NCBI RefSeq assembly: GCF_019396385.1
Contig: NZ_JAHKRN010000024.1
Span: 62,001 to 126,000, forward strand
Direction of reading: 5' to 3'
From: Nonomuraea harbinensis
GTDB lineage: Bacteria > Actinomycetota > Actinomycetes > Streptosporangiales > Streptosporangiaceae
Length of the DNA stretch: 64,000 nt
Position numbers and translations under genes: made by a program. Within the stretch, counting starts at the first letter, position 1. Each line of letters opens with the position of its first letter. Shown here piece by piece: positions 27,589-36,530 of the stretch. The notes below the pieces were generated by a model that searched no databases, had not been told where the DNA came from, and saw only the letters and a list, made by a program, of their open reading frames with translations.

Positions 27589-28766
27589 ATGACCGCGCTC
27601 GCCCACCCTCACACCGCCTCGCCCACCCTGACCACGCGCGACGACCAGCCCGCCGTCGCCATCGTCGGCGCCTCCATCACCGGCCCCACCCTGGCTCTGT
27701 TACTGCATCAGGCCGGCCTGAGGAACGTCACCGTCCTGGACGCCTCCACTCACCTGCACACGCAGGCCGGCGGCGTCATCGGCCTGGAGCACACCGCCCT
27801 GGACGTGCTGGACTCCATCGGCGTCCCACAGCGCGAGTTCGTCCCCTTCACCAGCGAACGCGTGGTCGCGGTCAAGGTCGCCGACCGCTGCGAGGCCGGC
27901 CGCACCCACACCTTCTACCCGGGCCGCTCCACCGTCTGGCACCTGATCAACACCGCGCTCCTGCAACGCCTCCCCGAAGGATGGCTGCGCCTGGGCAGCC
28001 GCGTCCACGACCTGACCACCGGCCCTGACAGCCGCGCCCAGCTGCGGATCGCCGACGCCGACCCGATCAGCGCCGACCTGGTCGTCTTCGCCGACGGCCG
28101 CCGCTCGATCGGCCGCCGCCTGCTCGACCCGGACCGCAAGCTTCGCTACGGCGGATACGTCGCCTGGCGTGGCCAAGCACCCACCGTGCCGCAGGACCTG
28201 CGCGACTACACCCGCATCGAACCGTACGGCGCGGGCTTCCACCTGTTCCCGATCCTGCGGCGCGACGGCAGCACCGCCACCGACTGGACCTTCTACCTCA
28301 ACCACTCCGAGCAGGAGTTGCACGCCCTGCTGGACGCCGAGCCGACCCGCCGCACCAGATCACCCCGCATGCCCGCGAGCACGTCACCGCCCACGCACGG
28401 CAACTGCTGCCCACCACGGCCGCCGACATCATCGAGGCCACTCCCGCCTGGACCGCCGCCCCCATCGTCGACATCGCCCCGCCCGAGCGGATGGTCTACC
28501 CGGTCGGCCGCCACGCCCACGCCGTCCTGCTGGGCGACGCGCTGGCCCCGGTCCGGCCCAACACCGCCCGCGGCGCCAACAACGGCATCGAGCAGGCCAC
28601 CTCCCTGGTCACCGCGCTGACGCAGCACCTGCGCCACGGCGCTGACCTGCCCGTCGCCTTGGAGGGCTGGCAGCGCCGCGCCTTGCCCGCCGTCCGCGAC
28701 GCGCTGGAGCTCGGCCCCAAGCTGGGCGCCGCACTCGGCCTCGGACACCATCCGGCGCCGGCATGA
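27589..28766 (+). pseudogene. FAD-dependent monooxygenase gene with a frameshift
   Basis: The N-terminal part (frame 1) has the FAD-binding fingerprint VAIVGASITGPTLALLLHQAG, later VFADGRRSIGRRLLD and YGGYVAWRGQAP, as in UbiH/PHBH-type flavin monooxygenases. Around 28340-28360 the coding frame shifts. The other frame continues HAREHVTAHARQLLP and then VYPVGRHAHAVLLGDALAPV, the second FAD motif (GDA), to a TGA at 28766. A complete protein would be about 390 aa. Either a real inactivation or a sequencing error; codon use stays coding-like on both sides. The hairpin copy 1 lies upstream. Confidence 0.75.
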
Positions 28767-29002
28767 CCGGCGACTACCGGCCGGCCCGGACCATCGAGCC
28801 GGGCTGGCTCGTCCGCCTCGCCGCCGGCGACACCCCGGCCGGCGGCGGGTGGATGCCCGTCCTGGCTCGCATCGACACCGTCAATCACCTCGGCCGGCAG
28901 CGCGTCTGGTTCCTCGGTGAAGACCGGGCCGCGTCGGCCTACGCCGACGACCTGGTCTTCAGCCGCACCCCGGACGAGGCGGCCATCGCCCACCACCCAT
29001 GA
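28763..29002 (+). CDS. Small hypothetical protein, 79 aa
   Basis: Starts at ATG 28763, overlapping the monooxygenase stop as ATGA. Composition is soluble and beta-rich (PGWLVRLAAGDTP, WMPVLARIDTVNHLGRQRVWF), resembling small barrel proteins, but no family is recognised. The overlap shows that the C-terminal frame of the upstream gene is the genuine one and that the two were translated together. Confidence 0.6.
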   Translation: MTGDYRPARTIEPGWLVRLAAGDTPAGGGWMPVLARIDTVNHLGRQRVWFLGEDRAASAYADDLVFSRTPDEAAIAHHP

Positions 29003-29075
29003 GTCCTCTCGCGTCATCTCCGCCTTCCGGGGGACCGATTCCCCGGACGGCGGCTCGATCAACAAGGAGTCCGTT

Positions 29076-29684
29076 ATGACGTCGACCAATCTGCCCGTTC
29101 CCCAGCCGGCCGGAGACCGTGCCACATGGCTGCGGCACCTCACCCGACGGCTCGCCACCGAACTCGCCGACCAACTGCGCGCCCAGCCGCCGACCGGCCA
29201 GATCGTGGACGAAGCCCGAACCCGGCTGCATCAGACGATCAACCGGTATCGCGACGGCGACAGAGCGGACGACACCACCGCCATCCGCCTCAGCATGGAC
29301 CTGCGGATCGTACGCATCCGCGACGAAGCCTGGTTGGCCTCGCAGGTCGAACCAATCGTCATGACCGCCCTGCTGCTGGATGTGGCCGACCGGATCGAGC
29401 CCGCGTTCCTGGCCCCGGTCGGCTCGCTGCTGGCCTTCACCGCTTGGCACCAGGGCGAACAGGACGCCGCCCGCCGCGCCGTCGAGGAGGTCCTGGCCAG
29501 GGAGCCCTTCTACTCGATGGCCCTGCTTGTCCAGATGGCGCTGCAGCTCAACGTGCCCTCGCGCGCACTTCGGGACCGCATGCCCACGCTCGGCGAGATC
29601 GACATCATGATGGGACCGCCCCGTCCGGACTGGCTCCAGCCGTTGCAGTGGACCCTGGCCGACTACCTCGAACGCGCCTGCTGA
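29076..29684 (+). CDS. DUF4192-like protein, 202 aa
   Basis: ATG 29076 follows AAGGAGT at good spacing. The C-terminal half (LLAFTAWHQGEQDAARRAVE, then REPFYSMALLVQMAL) matches the pattern of DUF4192, an actinobacterial family of unknown function common on plasmids and conjugative elements. The N-terminal helical half is less conserved. A hairpin starts at the stop codon. Confidence 0.65.
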   Translation: MTSTNLPVPQPAGDRATWLRHLTRRLATELADQLRAQPPTGQIVDEARTRLHQTINRYRDGDRADDTTAIRLSMDLRIVRIRDEAWLASQVEPIVMTALLLDVADRIEPAFLAPVGSLLAFTAWHQGEQDAARRAVEEVLAREPFYSMALLVQMALQLNVPSRALRDRMPTLGEIDIMMGPPRPDWLQPLQWTLADYLERAC

Positions 29685-29771
29685 ACGACGCCCCACCGGC
29701 TGGGGTCGTTCAACGGGCGGCTGGACTGCGGCTGATGGGATCCCGCCCGATCACCACCATCGGTCGGGATC
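29684..29771 (+). terminator. Two consecutive hairpins, probable terminators
   Basis: The first (29684-29710) pairs AACGACGCCCCA with TGGGGTCGTT with one bulged base. The second (29739-29771) pairs GATCCCG plus CCGAT with ATCGG plus CGGGATC and is followed by TCGTTCTTT, giving a short T-tract. They close the operon 27589-29684. Confidence 0.7.
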
Positions 29772-29895
29772 TCGTTCTTTCATGTCCTGTCGCAGCGCCC
29801 GCGGACGCACGCTCTCTGCTTGGCGCCACTCCTCATGATCGCTTGTAGGGTGAGGCGTTCGCTCCCACGTCAACGAACCTCCCAGGAAGCGCCCC

Positions 29896-30696
29896 GTGTT
29901 ACCTCGTCACCGTTCAGCCCTGCCCGCCGTGCTCGTCACCGCCTCGTACGGCGCCGCGCTGACGGTCGCCGTCGTCATCGCCCTGATCTCTGGCGACCTC
30001 GGCCCGTTGTGGTGGCTGACGCTGTTCGCGACCGTGACCGAAGGCGTCGCGGCGACAGGGCAGAACGTGCTCCTCCTGGTCGTAGCGGGGCTGTCCTGGG
30101 CATGGGGGATCTGGCAGATCCTGCGCGGGCCGCTGGCGGGGCCTCCCCAGCAGGACCGGAACACCCTGTGGTTGCGCGTGGCGCTCTACGTCGCGGCGGC
30201 TACGACGTGGCTGGTTCAAATCGCCCCGTCGTTGGTCTGGGCGGTTGCGTTGGTGCTCGACACTGCGGCGATGTGGGTGGTCGTGCTGCTGTTCTTGCGG
30301 GTGCTGGGCGGCGACCGGCAGTACATGCGGGGCGCGGGGGTGCTCGGGTACGGCGGTTTCACCGTCATCGGCGTACTCGACCTCGTCGGCTGGCCCGTCC
30401 CGGGTGGGGTGGAGCTGATCTGCGGCGTGGCCGTTCTGGCCTGGACGGTGCTGGTCCTGCGGGCCCAAGGGTACGACGACCGCTGGGGGACGGCGACCGT
30501 CGCGTATGGCATCGCCGCCCTGGTGGCGCCGATCTTTCTGATACTGGCGGCATTGCCGTTCCCGGACGAGGGAAGCGCCGTCGAGGCTCTCGGTGTGGTC
30601 TCGAGCGTCCTGATCATGATCTGGCTGGCCCGCTTCGCCCACGACCTTGCCGCCCCACGCCACCAACCGGCCGCCCCGGCTCCGTTGGAGGCATGA
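29896..30696 (+). CDS. Multi-pass membrane protein, unknown function
   Basis: A 266-aa protein with about eight hydrophobic segments: AVLVTASYGAALTVAVVIAL, the LWWLTLFATV region, NVLLLVVAGLSWAWGIW, VALYVAAATTWLVQIAP, LVWAVALVLDTAAMWVVVLL, GFTVIGVLDLVGW, LICGVAVLAWTVLVL and a last pair near the C-terminus. No transporter or enzyme signature is visible. The start GTG at 29896 follows AGGAAGCG. It stands alone between a terminator and a long gene-free stretch. Confidence 0.7.
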   Translation: MLPRHRSALPAVLVTASYGAALTVAVVIALISGDLGPLWWLTLFATVTEGVAATGQNVLLLVVAGLSWAWGIWQILRGPLAGPPQQDRNTLWLRVALYVAAATTWLVQIAPSLVWAVALVLDTAAMWVVVLLFLRVLGGDRQYMRGAGVLGYGGFTVIGVLDLVGWPVPGGVELICGVAVLAWTVLVLRAQGYDDRWGTATVAYGIAALVAPIFLILAALPFPDEGSAVEALGVVSSVLIMIWLARFAHDLAAPRHQPAAPAPLEA

Positions 30697-31138
30697 GCCG
30701 ACGAGCAGTTCGGTTGTCTGCCAGCCGCCGCCGCGCTCGTGCCGCCTGTGATGGCCATGGTGATCATTCATCTGGGCGATCTGAGCGCGCCGCCCCCAGG
30801 ATCGTGGCGGCAAGCGATCTTCTCGCCCTCTCTTGCGCCCAGGTCGGCCCCGTTCGTGAACAACTCCGTCGCGCGGCGCACGCGCTCATGTCTACAGTGA
30901 CCGATCGAGCCGCTCACCGAGCCGCTCGGACAGCGGACGCGTTCGGACCCGGCCGAGCCGGGTGAGCACGTCGCCGTAGTCCCGTGATGGTGGCTGAGGC
31001 CGGGTGCTGATCGTGCGGTCGAATCTGACGCCGGTGGCAGGCCTTGCCGTATGTCCCTGCCGGTCACCCGCCCCACATTTCGGACCGGTCAGCCTCGCAG
31101 GCACGTTCCTCCAGGCAAGGCGGCTTTCGCTGCGCTCA
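30697..31138. other. Gene-free stretch before hairpin copy 2
   Basis: No frame here has a ribosome binding site together with coding-like composition. The right part contains a short hairpin-prone segment (GGCGGCTTTCGCTGCG) just before the large hairpin; related GGCTTCGCAGCC segments precede copies 1 and 3. Confidence 0.4.
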
Positions 31139-31206
31139 CCCCGTACGGTCAAGATCTTTTGGCGCAAGAGCAGGAACGGGCGCCAAAACATCTAGCCCGT
31201 ACGGGG
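31139..31206 (+). promoter_or_regulatory. Conserved large hairpin, copy 2
   Basis: The arms CCCCGTACGG and CCGTACGGGG flank AAGATCTTTTGGCGC and GCGCCAAAACATCT with a longer, 14-nt loop. It ends 97 bp upstream of the small zinc-ribbon gene at 31304. The core matches the other three copies while the outer arms differ but still pair. Confidence 0.75.
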
Positions 31207-31303
31207 CCGCCGCCTTGCCTTCCGTCACTTCCACCTGCGTGTCCTCCCTCACCGAAACGCGGAACGGCCGCCCAGCAGGGGCACCGTACGGAAGGAGCCG
31301 GAC

Positions 31304-31492
31304 ATGCGACTCAGCCTCGATCTCCCCCTCTACGCCACCGACATCACCGCCTGCACCCGCTGCGGCAACGAGGTCACCCTCCAGCACAGCTGGAAGACCC
31401 TCGACGGTGGCCGCATCTGCCTGGGGTGCGTGTGCGAGGCCGTCGAGGCCTACCGCCAGTCCGCGGTCGCCGACCACGAGATCCCCTACTAG
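31304..31492 (+). CDS. Small zinc-ribbon-like protein, 62 aa
   Basis: ATG 31304 is preceded by GGAAGGAGC. Two CxxC pairs, CTRC and CLGC, are about 25 residues apart, suggesting a structural zinc site; between them lies NEVTLQHSWKTLDGG. It is the first gene after hairpin copy 2 and lies upstream of the ssb remnant, so it probably belonged to one operon with ssb before the insertion. Function unknown. Confidence 0.7.
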   Translation: MRLSLDLPLYATDITACTRCGNEVTLQHSWKTLDGGRICLGCVCEAVEAYRQSAVADHEIPY

Positions 31493-31585
31493 CCCACGCG
31501 GGCGGCGGGGGGCCCCGGCCCCCGCCGCCTCCCGTCCCGCCTCGTTTCGGAACCCGCAGTAACCACGCCACAAGGAGGAATCATC

Positions 31586-31726
31586 ATGGCCGCAGGCGAC
31601 ACCGTCATCACCATCGTCGGCAACCTCGTCGACGACCCCGAGCTCCGCTTCACCCCGGTCCCCCGCGAGTTCGCGATTACTGAAGCGGCTGTCCGGTCGA
31701 ACTCACGCCTGCAGGGTAGCTCGTGA
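31586..31726 (+). pseudogene. 5' fragment of a split ssb gene
   Basis: AAGGAGG precedes ATG 31586. The first 24 codons encode MAAGDTVITIVGNLVDDPEL and RFTP, the start of a single-stranded DNA-binding protein. After that the sequence no longer resembles SSB and stops at 31724-31726. The continuation, GQAVARFRIAS, is found at 36531 on the same strand. Together they make an SSB of about 160 aa, so the gene was split by the intervening segment. Confidence 0.8.
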
Positions 31727-31746
31727 CGGGGTTCGAGTGCTTCGGT

Positions 31747-32085
31747 TCACGAACTGGAGGCAGCTGCGGCAGCATCGTCCCGCCCGGTGAGGATTCGACG
31801 GGCCTTGGCCCACGCGTCGTCGAACTCGATGAGCGTCAGCGGCTGAGGATCGTGGCCTTCCCACTCGTGGACGGGCAGTTCAGCGGTCCGGCCGTAGGTG
31901 GCTTCGTAGCTTCCGAAGTTGCCGCTCTCGAAGGCGGCCTGCCACTCGGTCAGGGAGGCAGCGGCGAGGGGCCGCTGTTCGGGGCCTTGGAATTCGATCT
32001 GGCGGGTGACCCAGCCGTCGTCACCGGCCTCGATGTAGAACCAGATGTCTTCCTCGTCCCAGTAGGCGCGGAACCAGCTCGTCAT
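31747..32085 (-). CDS. Hypothetical protein, 112 aa
   Basis: An acidic, Trp-rich protein (FRAYWDEEDIWFYIEAGDDGWV, then ELPVHEWEGHDPQPLTLIEF) ending in an Ala/Ser-rich tail. The ATG at 32085 overlaps the stop of the upstream gene as ATGA, so the two are translated together. It resembles small immunity-type or unannotated actinobacterial proteins but no family is assigned. Cargo of the segment inserted in ssb. Confidence 0.6.
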   Translation of the reverse strand: MTSWFRAYWDEEDIWFYIEAGDDGWVTRQIEFQGPEQRPLAAASLTEWQAAFESGNFGSYEATYGRTAELPVHEWEGHDPQPLTLIEFDDAWAKARRILTGRDDAAAAASSS

Positions 32086-32603
32086 GGCGACTCTTCAGCA
32101 GGCAGCGTCGAACGCAAGCGCCTTATTGTCCTCAGGACCTCGGCACGGTTCTTGGCTGTCTTGAGCCAGGTAGGGAGGCGCTCTACCAGGCTGGACGGAG
32201 CCCAAGCCACAAGATCTCCGCGTTCGCGCAGCTTCGCGGCCACATAGGCCTCCAGGAGATCGAGATGACGAACGTTGTAAGCCCAGAGCACATGTCCGCA
32301 GCAGCTCGCCTGCAACCACACCGGCCGCCGGAAGAAAGGATCAACAGGACCGCCAACGATGGCGGAGCTCACTGTCTCGTCCTTGAAGAAGCCGCATTCC
32401 TTGCAGTGCAAGCGCCGGCGGAAGTTCATGGACCCGGCGGAAGCTGCCTCGCCATCCTCGGGCGCCGCAGGGTGCGGCATGACGACAGCGCACCCGTCGC
32501 ATCGAGGGCAGCGCACCAGCACCTTGTCGATGAAGTCGTACCCGTACTTGCGGTCGCGCCGATCCCGAAACCGACTATCAGGGCCCGATGCATTCCCAGT
32601 CAC
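32082..32603 (-). CDS. Zinc-ribbon protein of unknown function, 173 aa
   Basis: Two cysteine clusters are seen: CPRCDGC (about residues 32-38) and CKECGF (about 67-72), with a further CCGH later, suggesting one or two zinc ribbons. The middle contains VDPFFRRPVWLQASCCGHVLWAYN. The C-terminus is helical and basic (LKTAKNRAEVLRTIRRLR). Similar proteins occur scattered in Streptomyces genomes without known role. Coupled to the 112-aa gene by ATGA. Confidence 0.65.
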   Translation of the reverse strand: MTGNASGPDSRFRDRRDRKYGYDFIDKVLVRCPRCDGCAVVMPHPAAPEDGEAASAGSMNFRRRLHCKECGFFKDETVSSAIVGGPVDPFFRRPVWLQASCCGHVLWAYNVRHLDLLEAYVAAKLRERGDLVAWAPSSLVERLPTWLKTAKNRAEVLRTIRRLRSTLPAEESP

Positions 32604-32731
32604 GCGATCAGCCTCGCCGTCATGTCGCCCAGATTCTCGATCATGGCCCGGCCCGTCAACTGCATTGATGCCGAGACCGGCAGATCGCCGGTCTTGCCTC
32701 CCGCACCTTCGAACAAAGGAGAAGACCAGTC

Positions 32732-33214
32732 ATGTCAATCGGAGACACCCCGATCACCGTGGTCGGAAATCTCACTGACGATCCCTCGTTGAATTTTTCG
32801 CAGCAGGGCGTCGCGGTGGCATCGTTCACCATCGCGTCGTCGCGGCGCGTCCGTGACCAGGCGACCGGCGAGTGGAGCGACGGCGACACGTTGTTCCTGC
32901 GCTGCTCGGCGTTCAGGAAGCTCGCTGAGAACTGCGCTGAGTCGCTGACCAGGGGCTGTCGTGCCGTGGTCACGGGTCGGCTGAAGCAGCGGACCTATGA
33001 GGACCGCGAGGGCATCAAGCGCACCGTGTTCGAGGTCGAGGTCGAGGACGTCGGCCCGTCCCTGAAGTGGGCGTCTGCCAAGGTCGTCAAGATCCAACGG
33101 GATCAGGTCCCGGCTCCCGCTTCCGGGACGGAGGCACCGCCGAGCGATCCGTGGGCAGTGCCGCAGGCCCCGGTGGCCGCGGGTGCCGGTTATCCCTCGA
33201 CGCCTCCGTTCTAG
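32732..33214 (+). CDS. ssb: Single-stranded DNA-binding protein (cargo copy)
   Basis: A 160-aa protein with a complete OB-fold: ITVVGNLTDDPSLNFSQQG, VASFTIASSRRV, WSDGDTLFLRCSAFRKLAENCAESL, RAVVTGRLKQRTYEDREG and VEVEDVGPSLKWASAKV. The disordered tail ends TPPF, close to the PF tip used to bind partners. AAGGAGAAGACC precedes ATG 32732. It lies inside the segment that splits another ssb gene and differs from it at many positions, so it may replace the lost function. Confidence 0.9.
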   Translation: MSIGDTPITVVGNLTDDPSLNFSQQGVAVASFTIASSRRVRDQATGEWSDGDTLFLRCSAFRKLAENCAESLTRGCRAVVTGRLKQRTYEDREGIKRTVFEVEVEDVGPSLKWASAKVVKIQRDQVPAPASGTEAPPSDPWAVPQAPVAAGAGYPSTPPF

Positions 33215-33244
33215 GGTGCGGGCTGCGTGATGAGCGATTCCCTC

Positions 33245-34939
33245 TCATCGGTCGTCGTCGGCGGAGGCGAGTTCTCCGCCGACGACGGTGGCGTAGCGTT
33301 CGGCACCCGCGACGCTCAGCCCGAACAGGTCGCAGAGGCGCCGGATGTCTCCCTCGGTGGCGATGGCCTCGTGGAGGATGCGGTCCTCGCGGATCGCTTG
33401 GGTGTTGATCCTGATCACTGCGCTGACGTAGGCGCCGCTGACCGGCCTGGATCTGTTCGCGGTGTAGGCGTTGATGAACACGTAGGGGTTGCTGCTGTTG
33501 GGCCAGCCTGCCGTGCGGTGGTCGAGCCAGGACGTGAGCCGTTCACGGACGGGTGCCGCCAGGAGGATCGTGCGGTCTCCGACCCGCAGCCGTGGCCCGT
33601 CCTTGTCGGTGAGGAGCAGGTCGCGCAGCTGGTGGTTGCGCAGTCCGTGGAAGGCGACCAGGGCGGTCAGGGCTGCGCGCGCCGGGTCGGTCGAGTTCAG
33701 CGCGTTGCTGAGTTCCTCCAGGTTGGTCAGCGGCAGCGGGTCACGGGTCTCATGGCTTCCGGTCCGGATGCGGGCAGTGGGATCGGTGAAGATGATTTTC
33801 TGGCCCTTGAGGACTTTGAAAATCGACCGGAGCCCTTGGCCCGTTGTCGATCGTGGGCTGCCGCTCTTGGGGAGTGCTGCCCGGACGTCCGCGCTGGAGA
33901 TCTCACGGAGCGAGTTGGTGCCGGCTGCGGCCCAGGCCTTCAAGACCGGCAGCGCCCACATCGCGTGCACCCGGATCGTGATGTGCGATCTAGGGCGCCG
34001 TCGTGGCGGACGAGTTGTTCCGTCCTTCATGACGGTGAACCAGGCGCGCAGCTCGGTGACCATCGGTTCGGGCAGGTACGCTTCGGCGAGCTTGGCGTCG
34101 AACCAGGCGGTGACCGAGGGCTCGCGGTCGTCCTCAAGCATGCCGATGGCGTCCAGGACGTCGAGGGCGGGCTGGGCCGCGAGCTTGTCGGTTCGGTTCA
34201 GCTCCAGGACGTCGCTGGCCGAGATCGGAGCCCCGGGCGTGTCCTGTCGTCCGAGCAGGATGCGCAGAACCCTGCGGGCGTTGACCAGCTGCGTCCTCTT
34301 CCAGCCGTGCTTGTCGGCGTGGAGTTCGGCGGCGGCCATCACCGCGGCCACGAGTTCGGGGTCGGCCTCTCCGTAGGCCAGGCCGGTCGGCGCGGTCCGG
34401 GAGACCGTGAAGAGCGTCAGCTGCCGATGGCCGACGATCTCGATCACGCCGGGCTCGGGCGGGACAAGCCGCTGGCCACTGCGGCGCTGACGGAACAGAC
34501 CGACGATGAACAGCTGCTGACCGTGCCGGTTGGCTTCCTCGGCCGTAGTGCCGCGCCGGGCGCTGCGGGCCAGTGCCGCTTGTCGGCGACACAAACGGCA
34601 GAGGGCCTCGCCGTTCAGCGGCCGGTGTGTGTGGCAGATCCGGCACGGCCCGTCCCCACGAGAGATCTTCCTGCGCCAGCCCCGGCAGGCCTCACACAAC
34701 CAGGTGGTGTGCCGGGTTACGCCCCAGCCCAGGCAGTCGCGGCACGAGTCGAACACGTGCGGTGCGAAGCGGTGGCAGCGGCGGCACAACCCGGCGGCGT
34801 AGAAATCGCGTTCGGATCCGCATGTGCGGCAGGGCGGCGGGACCTGCGGGGCGCCAGGAGTGCAGTCGTAGCAGTAGCGGCGCTGGTTGGTCGCGACCGG
34901 CTTCGCGTGACAGGCCGGACAGGTGCGAGGAACGGTCAC
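33245..34939 (-). CDS. Cys-rich recombinase-like protein (TnpB-type partner)
   Basis: A 564-aa protein starting at GTG 34939, overlapping the HTH gene as GTGA. The first 120 residues hold eight CxxC pairs (CPAC, CYDC, CRTC, CRRC, CRDC, CEAC, CRIC, CRLC), predicting several zinc ribbons. The C-terminal half looks like a tyrosine-recombinase fold: ALTALVAFHGLRNHQLRDLLL with the first Arg, and a possible nucleophile Tyr in AGAERYATVV. The usual HxxR is not obvious. It fits the large second recombinase of Tn554-like modules. Confidence 0.65.
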   Translation of the reverse strand: MTVPRTCPACHAKPVATNQRRYCYDCTPGAPQVPPPCRTCGSERDFYAAGLCRRCHRFAPHVFDSCRDCLGWGVTRHTTWLCEACRGWRRKISRGDGPCRICHTHRPLNGEALCRLCRRQAALARSARRGTTAEEANRHGQQLFIVGLFRQRRSGQRLVPPEPGVIEIVGHRQLTLFTVSRTAPTGLAYGEADPELVAAVMAAAELHADKHGWKRTQLVNARRVLRILLGRQDTPGAPISASDVLELNRTDKLAAQPALDVLDAIGMLEDDREPSVTAWFDAKLAEAYLPEPMVTELRAWFTVMKDGTTRPPRRRPRSHITIRVHAMWALPVLKAWAAAGTNSLREISSADVRAALPKSGSPRSTTGQGLRSIFKVLKGQKIIFTDPTARIRTGSHETRDPLPLTNLEELSNALNSTDPARAALTALVAFHGLRNHQLRDLLLTDKDGPRLRVGDRTILLAAPVRERLTSWLDHRTAGWPNSSNPYVFINAYTANRSRPVSGAYVSAVIRINTQAIREDRILHEAIATEGDIRRLCDLFGLSVAGAERYATVVGGELASADDDR

Positions 34940-35250
34940 GCTGGCGGCAGGGACTTGTTCCGGCCCAGCCTCGGCGTGACCGGTGGCCCGCCGTTCGCCT
35001 CTTGGATCTTCCGCGGTCGGCGAGCTTCGACCTGCTCGGGCTCGCGTATCAACAGTTCGGTCGGCTCGCATTCCAGAACGAAGCAGATCACGTCCAGGTC
35101 ATCCAAGCGGATGGTGGTCGGCGTTCCGGTCCACAACGCCGACATCTTCCCCGCGCTGATCTCCAGCCCGGCGTCCGCGAGGAGCCGCCGCATCTCCGTG
35201 GACTTCCAGATGCCGCGCTCGGCGGCCTTCAACCGCAGGTTCCAGCGCAT
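34936..35250 (-). CDS. Small HTH (XRE/Cro-like) protein of the recombinase module
   Basis: A 104-aa protein; ATG 35250 has GAAGGGAAGG upstream and lies 5 bp after the recombinase stop. RGIWKSTEMRRLLADAG, then ISAGKMSALWTGTPTTIRLDDLDVICFVLECEPTELL in two parts, resembles a Cro/C1-type HTH. The tail is basic and disordered. Likely an accessory or regulatory subunit for recombination, placed between two recombinase genes. Confidence 0.7.
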   Translation of the reverse strand: MRWNLRLKAAERGIWKSTEMRRLLADAGLEISAGKMSALWTGTPTTIRLDDLDVICFVLECEPTELLIREPEQVEARRPRKIQEANGGPPVTPRLGRNKSLPPA

Positions 35251-35255
35251 CGCGA

Positions 35256-36338
35256 TCACCTTCCCTTCGTGGCAAGCCGTGCCGCGACGCGGTCGTTGGC
35301 CTGCGCCCATGCCGTCTCGACGTGGTCGTCATGGACGTGGATGTACCGCGTCGTAGTCGAAAGCCACGAATGACCTAGCAACTCCTGGATCGCCTTCAAA
35401 TCCATCCCCCGCGCGTAGTGAGAGGAGGCGCAGTAATGCCTGAGCACGTGCGGTGTGAGCCGCCCCGACCACGCGGGCAGATGGGCCTCGACCGCGGCCT
35501 TCAGTCCCGAGCGCAGGGCGTCATCCCCGGCCCGAAGGCAGCGTCCAGTCATCCGGTCGCGTCGCTCGCTGGGCAGCAGCGGAGCGTCCGGGTCGGCCCA
35601 GTCGTCGCCGAACTGGTGCCGGATGTCGCCGAGCCACCAGTCCATCAGCGCGTCGACCGACTCGATCGCCGGGACCATCCGGGGTTTGTAGCCGCGGCCG
35701 CGGCTGCCCTTGCCGAACCGCACGTGGAGCTTGCCGTACTCGCCCAGGTCAGACCGCCAATCGCGGATGTCCAGGCCGACGGACTCACCGATCCTCAGAC
35801 CGACCCGCCGCCAGAGCGAGGCCGCCATGTAGTCACGTGCCGCGGGCAAGAACTTGCGGGCCTGCGGAAGACCTTCGCGCCAGTCCCGGAACAGCCGGTC
35901 GATCTCCTCGTCGCGAGGCGGAACCCGGATCAGCTGCTGGCTGGTGTCAGCCGGCCGGTTCCACTCGTCGATCGGCTGCACCAGCACATGCCCGGTCAAC
36001 GCGTGGATGTCGCCCTGGTAGCGGGCCAGCAAGAAGTCATAGAACCGGGCCAGCGTCTGCGCCTTGCCACTCACCGTCGAGGGAGCCCGCCCCGCCTTGC
36101 GCTGCGCGACCAGGTATCCGTCCGCGGCGGCGGGGCTCACCAGCCAGAGCGGCTTACCCACAGCCTTCAAGAAGCTGAAGATGACGCCTCGCTCCTCGCT
36201 GATGTAGCGGTCGGTGATCCCGGCGCCCGCGCATGCCAATGCGAACTGGTCAACGAGCTCCTGTTCGAAGTCCTCGAACTCCTGCGCCGTCCACAGCCGA
36301 TGCGGCGCACCCAGCGACCGCACCACAGCCAACGTCAT
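35256..36338 (-). CDS. Tyrosine recombinase/integrase
   Basis: A 360-aa protein with an N-terminal SAM-like core-binding domain (WLVSPAAADGYLVAQRKAG) and a full catalytic domain: Arg in WRRVGLRIGESVGL, TPHVLRHYCASS (HxxR), LLGHSWLSTTTRYIHV (His/Trp and the nucleophilic Tyr). It cuts and rejoins DNA through a 3'-phosphotyrosine link. First gene of a tight three-gene module and the likely mover of the segment in ssb. Confidence 0.9.
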   Translation of the reverse strand: MTLAVVRSLGAPHRLWTAQEFEDFEQELVDQFALACAGAGITDRYISEERGVIFSFLKAVGKPLWLVSPAAADGYLVAQRKAGRAPSTVSGKAQTLARFYDFLLARYQGDIHALTGHVLVQPIDEWNRPADTSQQLIRVPPRDEEIDRLFRDWREGLPQARKFLPAARDYMAASLWRRVGLRIGESVGLDIRDWRSDLGEYGKLHVRFGKGSRGRGYKPRMVPAIESVDALMDWWLGDIRHQFGDDWADPDAPLLPSERRDRMTGRCLRAGDDALRSGLKAAVEAHLPAWSGRLTPHVLRHYCASSHYARGMDLKAIQELLGHSWLSTTTRYIHVHDDHVETAWAQANDRVAARLATKGR

Positions 36339-36530
36339 CGAACGACCACCAGCTCACGAACCCCAACCGGCTCACCAATAACGATCACCAGACATAGATA
36401 CCAGCAGAACGTCAGGAATCCTGATGAAACCATGAAATCTCCTGCCAGCCCGACGAACCCATGCCGACCTGCATGGACGCCCTACCAGCGCCGACCTGAC
36501 CTGCGGGAACTCGCGGCAGTTGGGATAACA

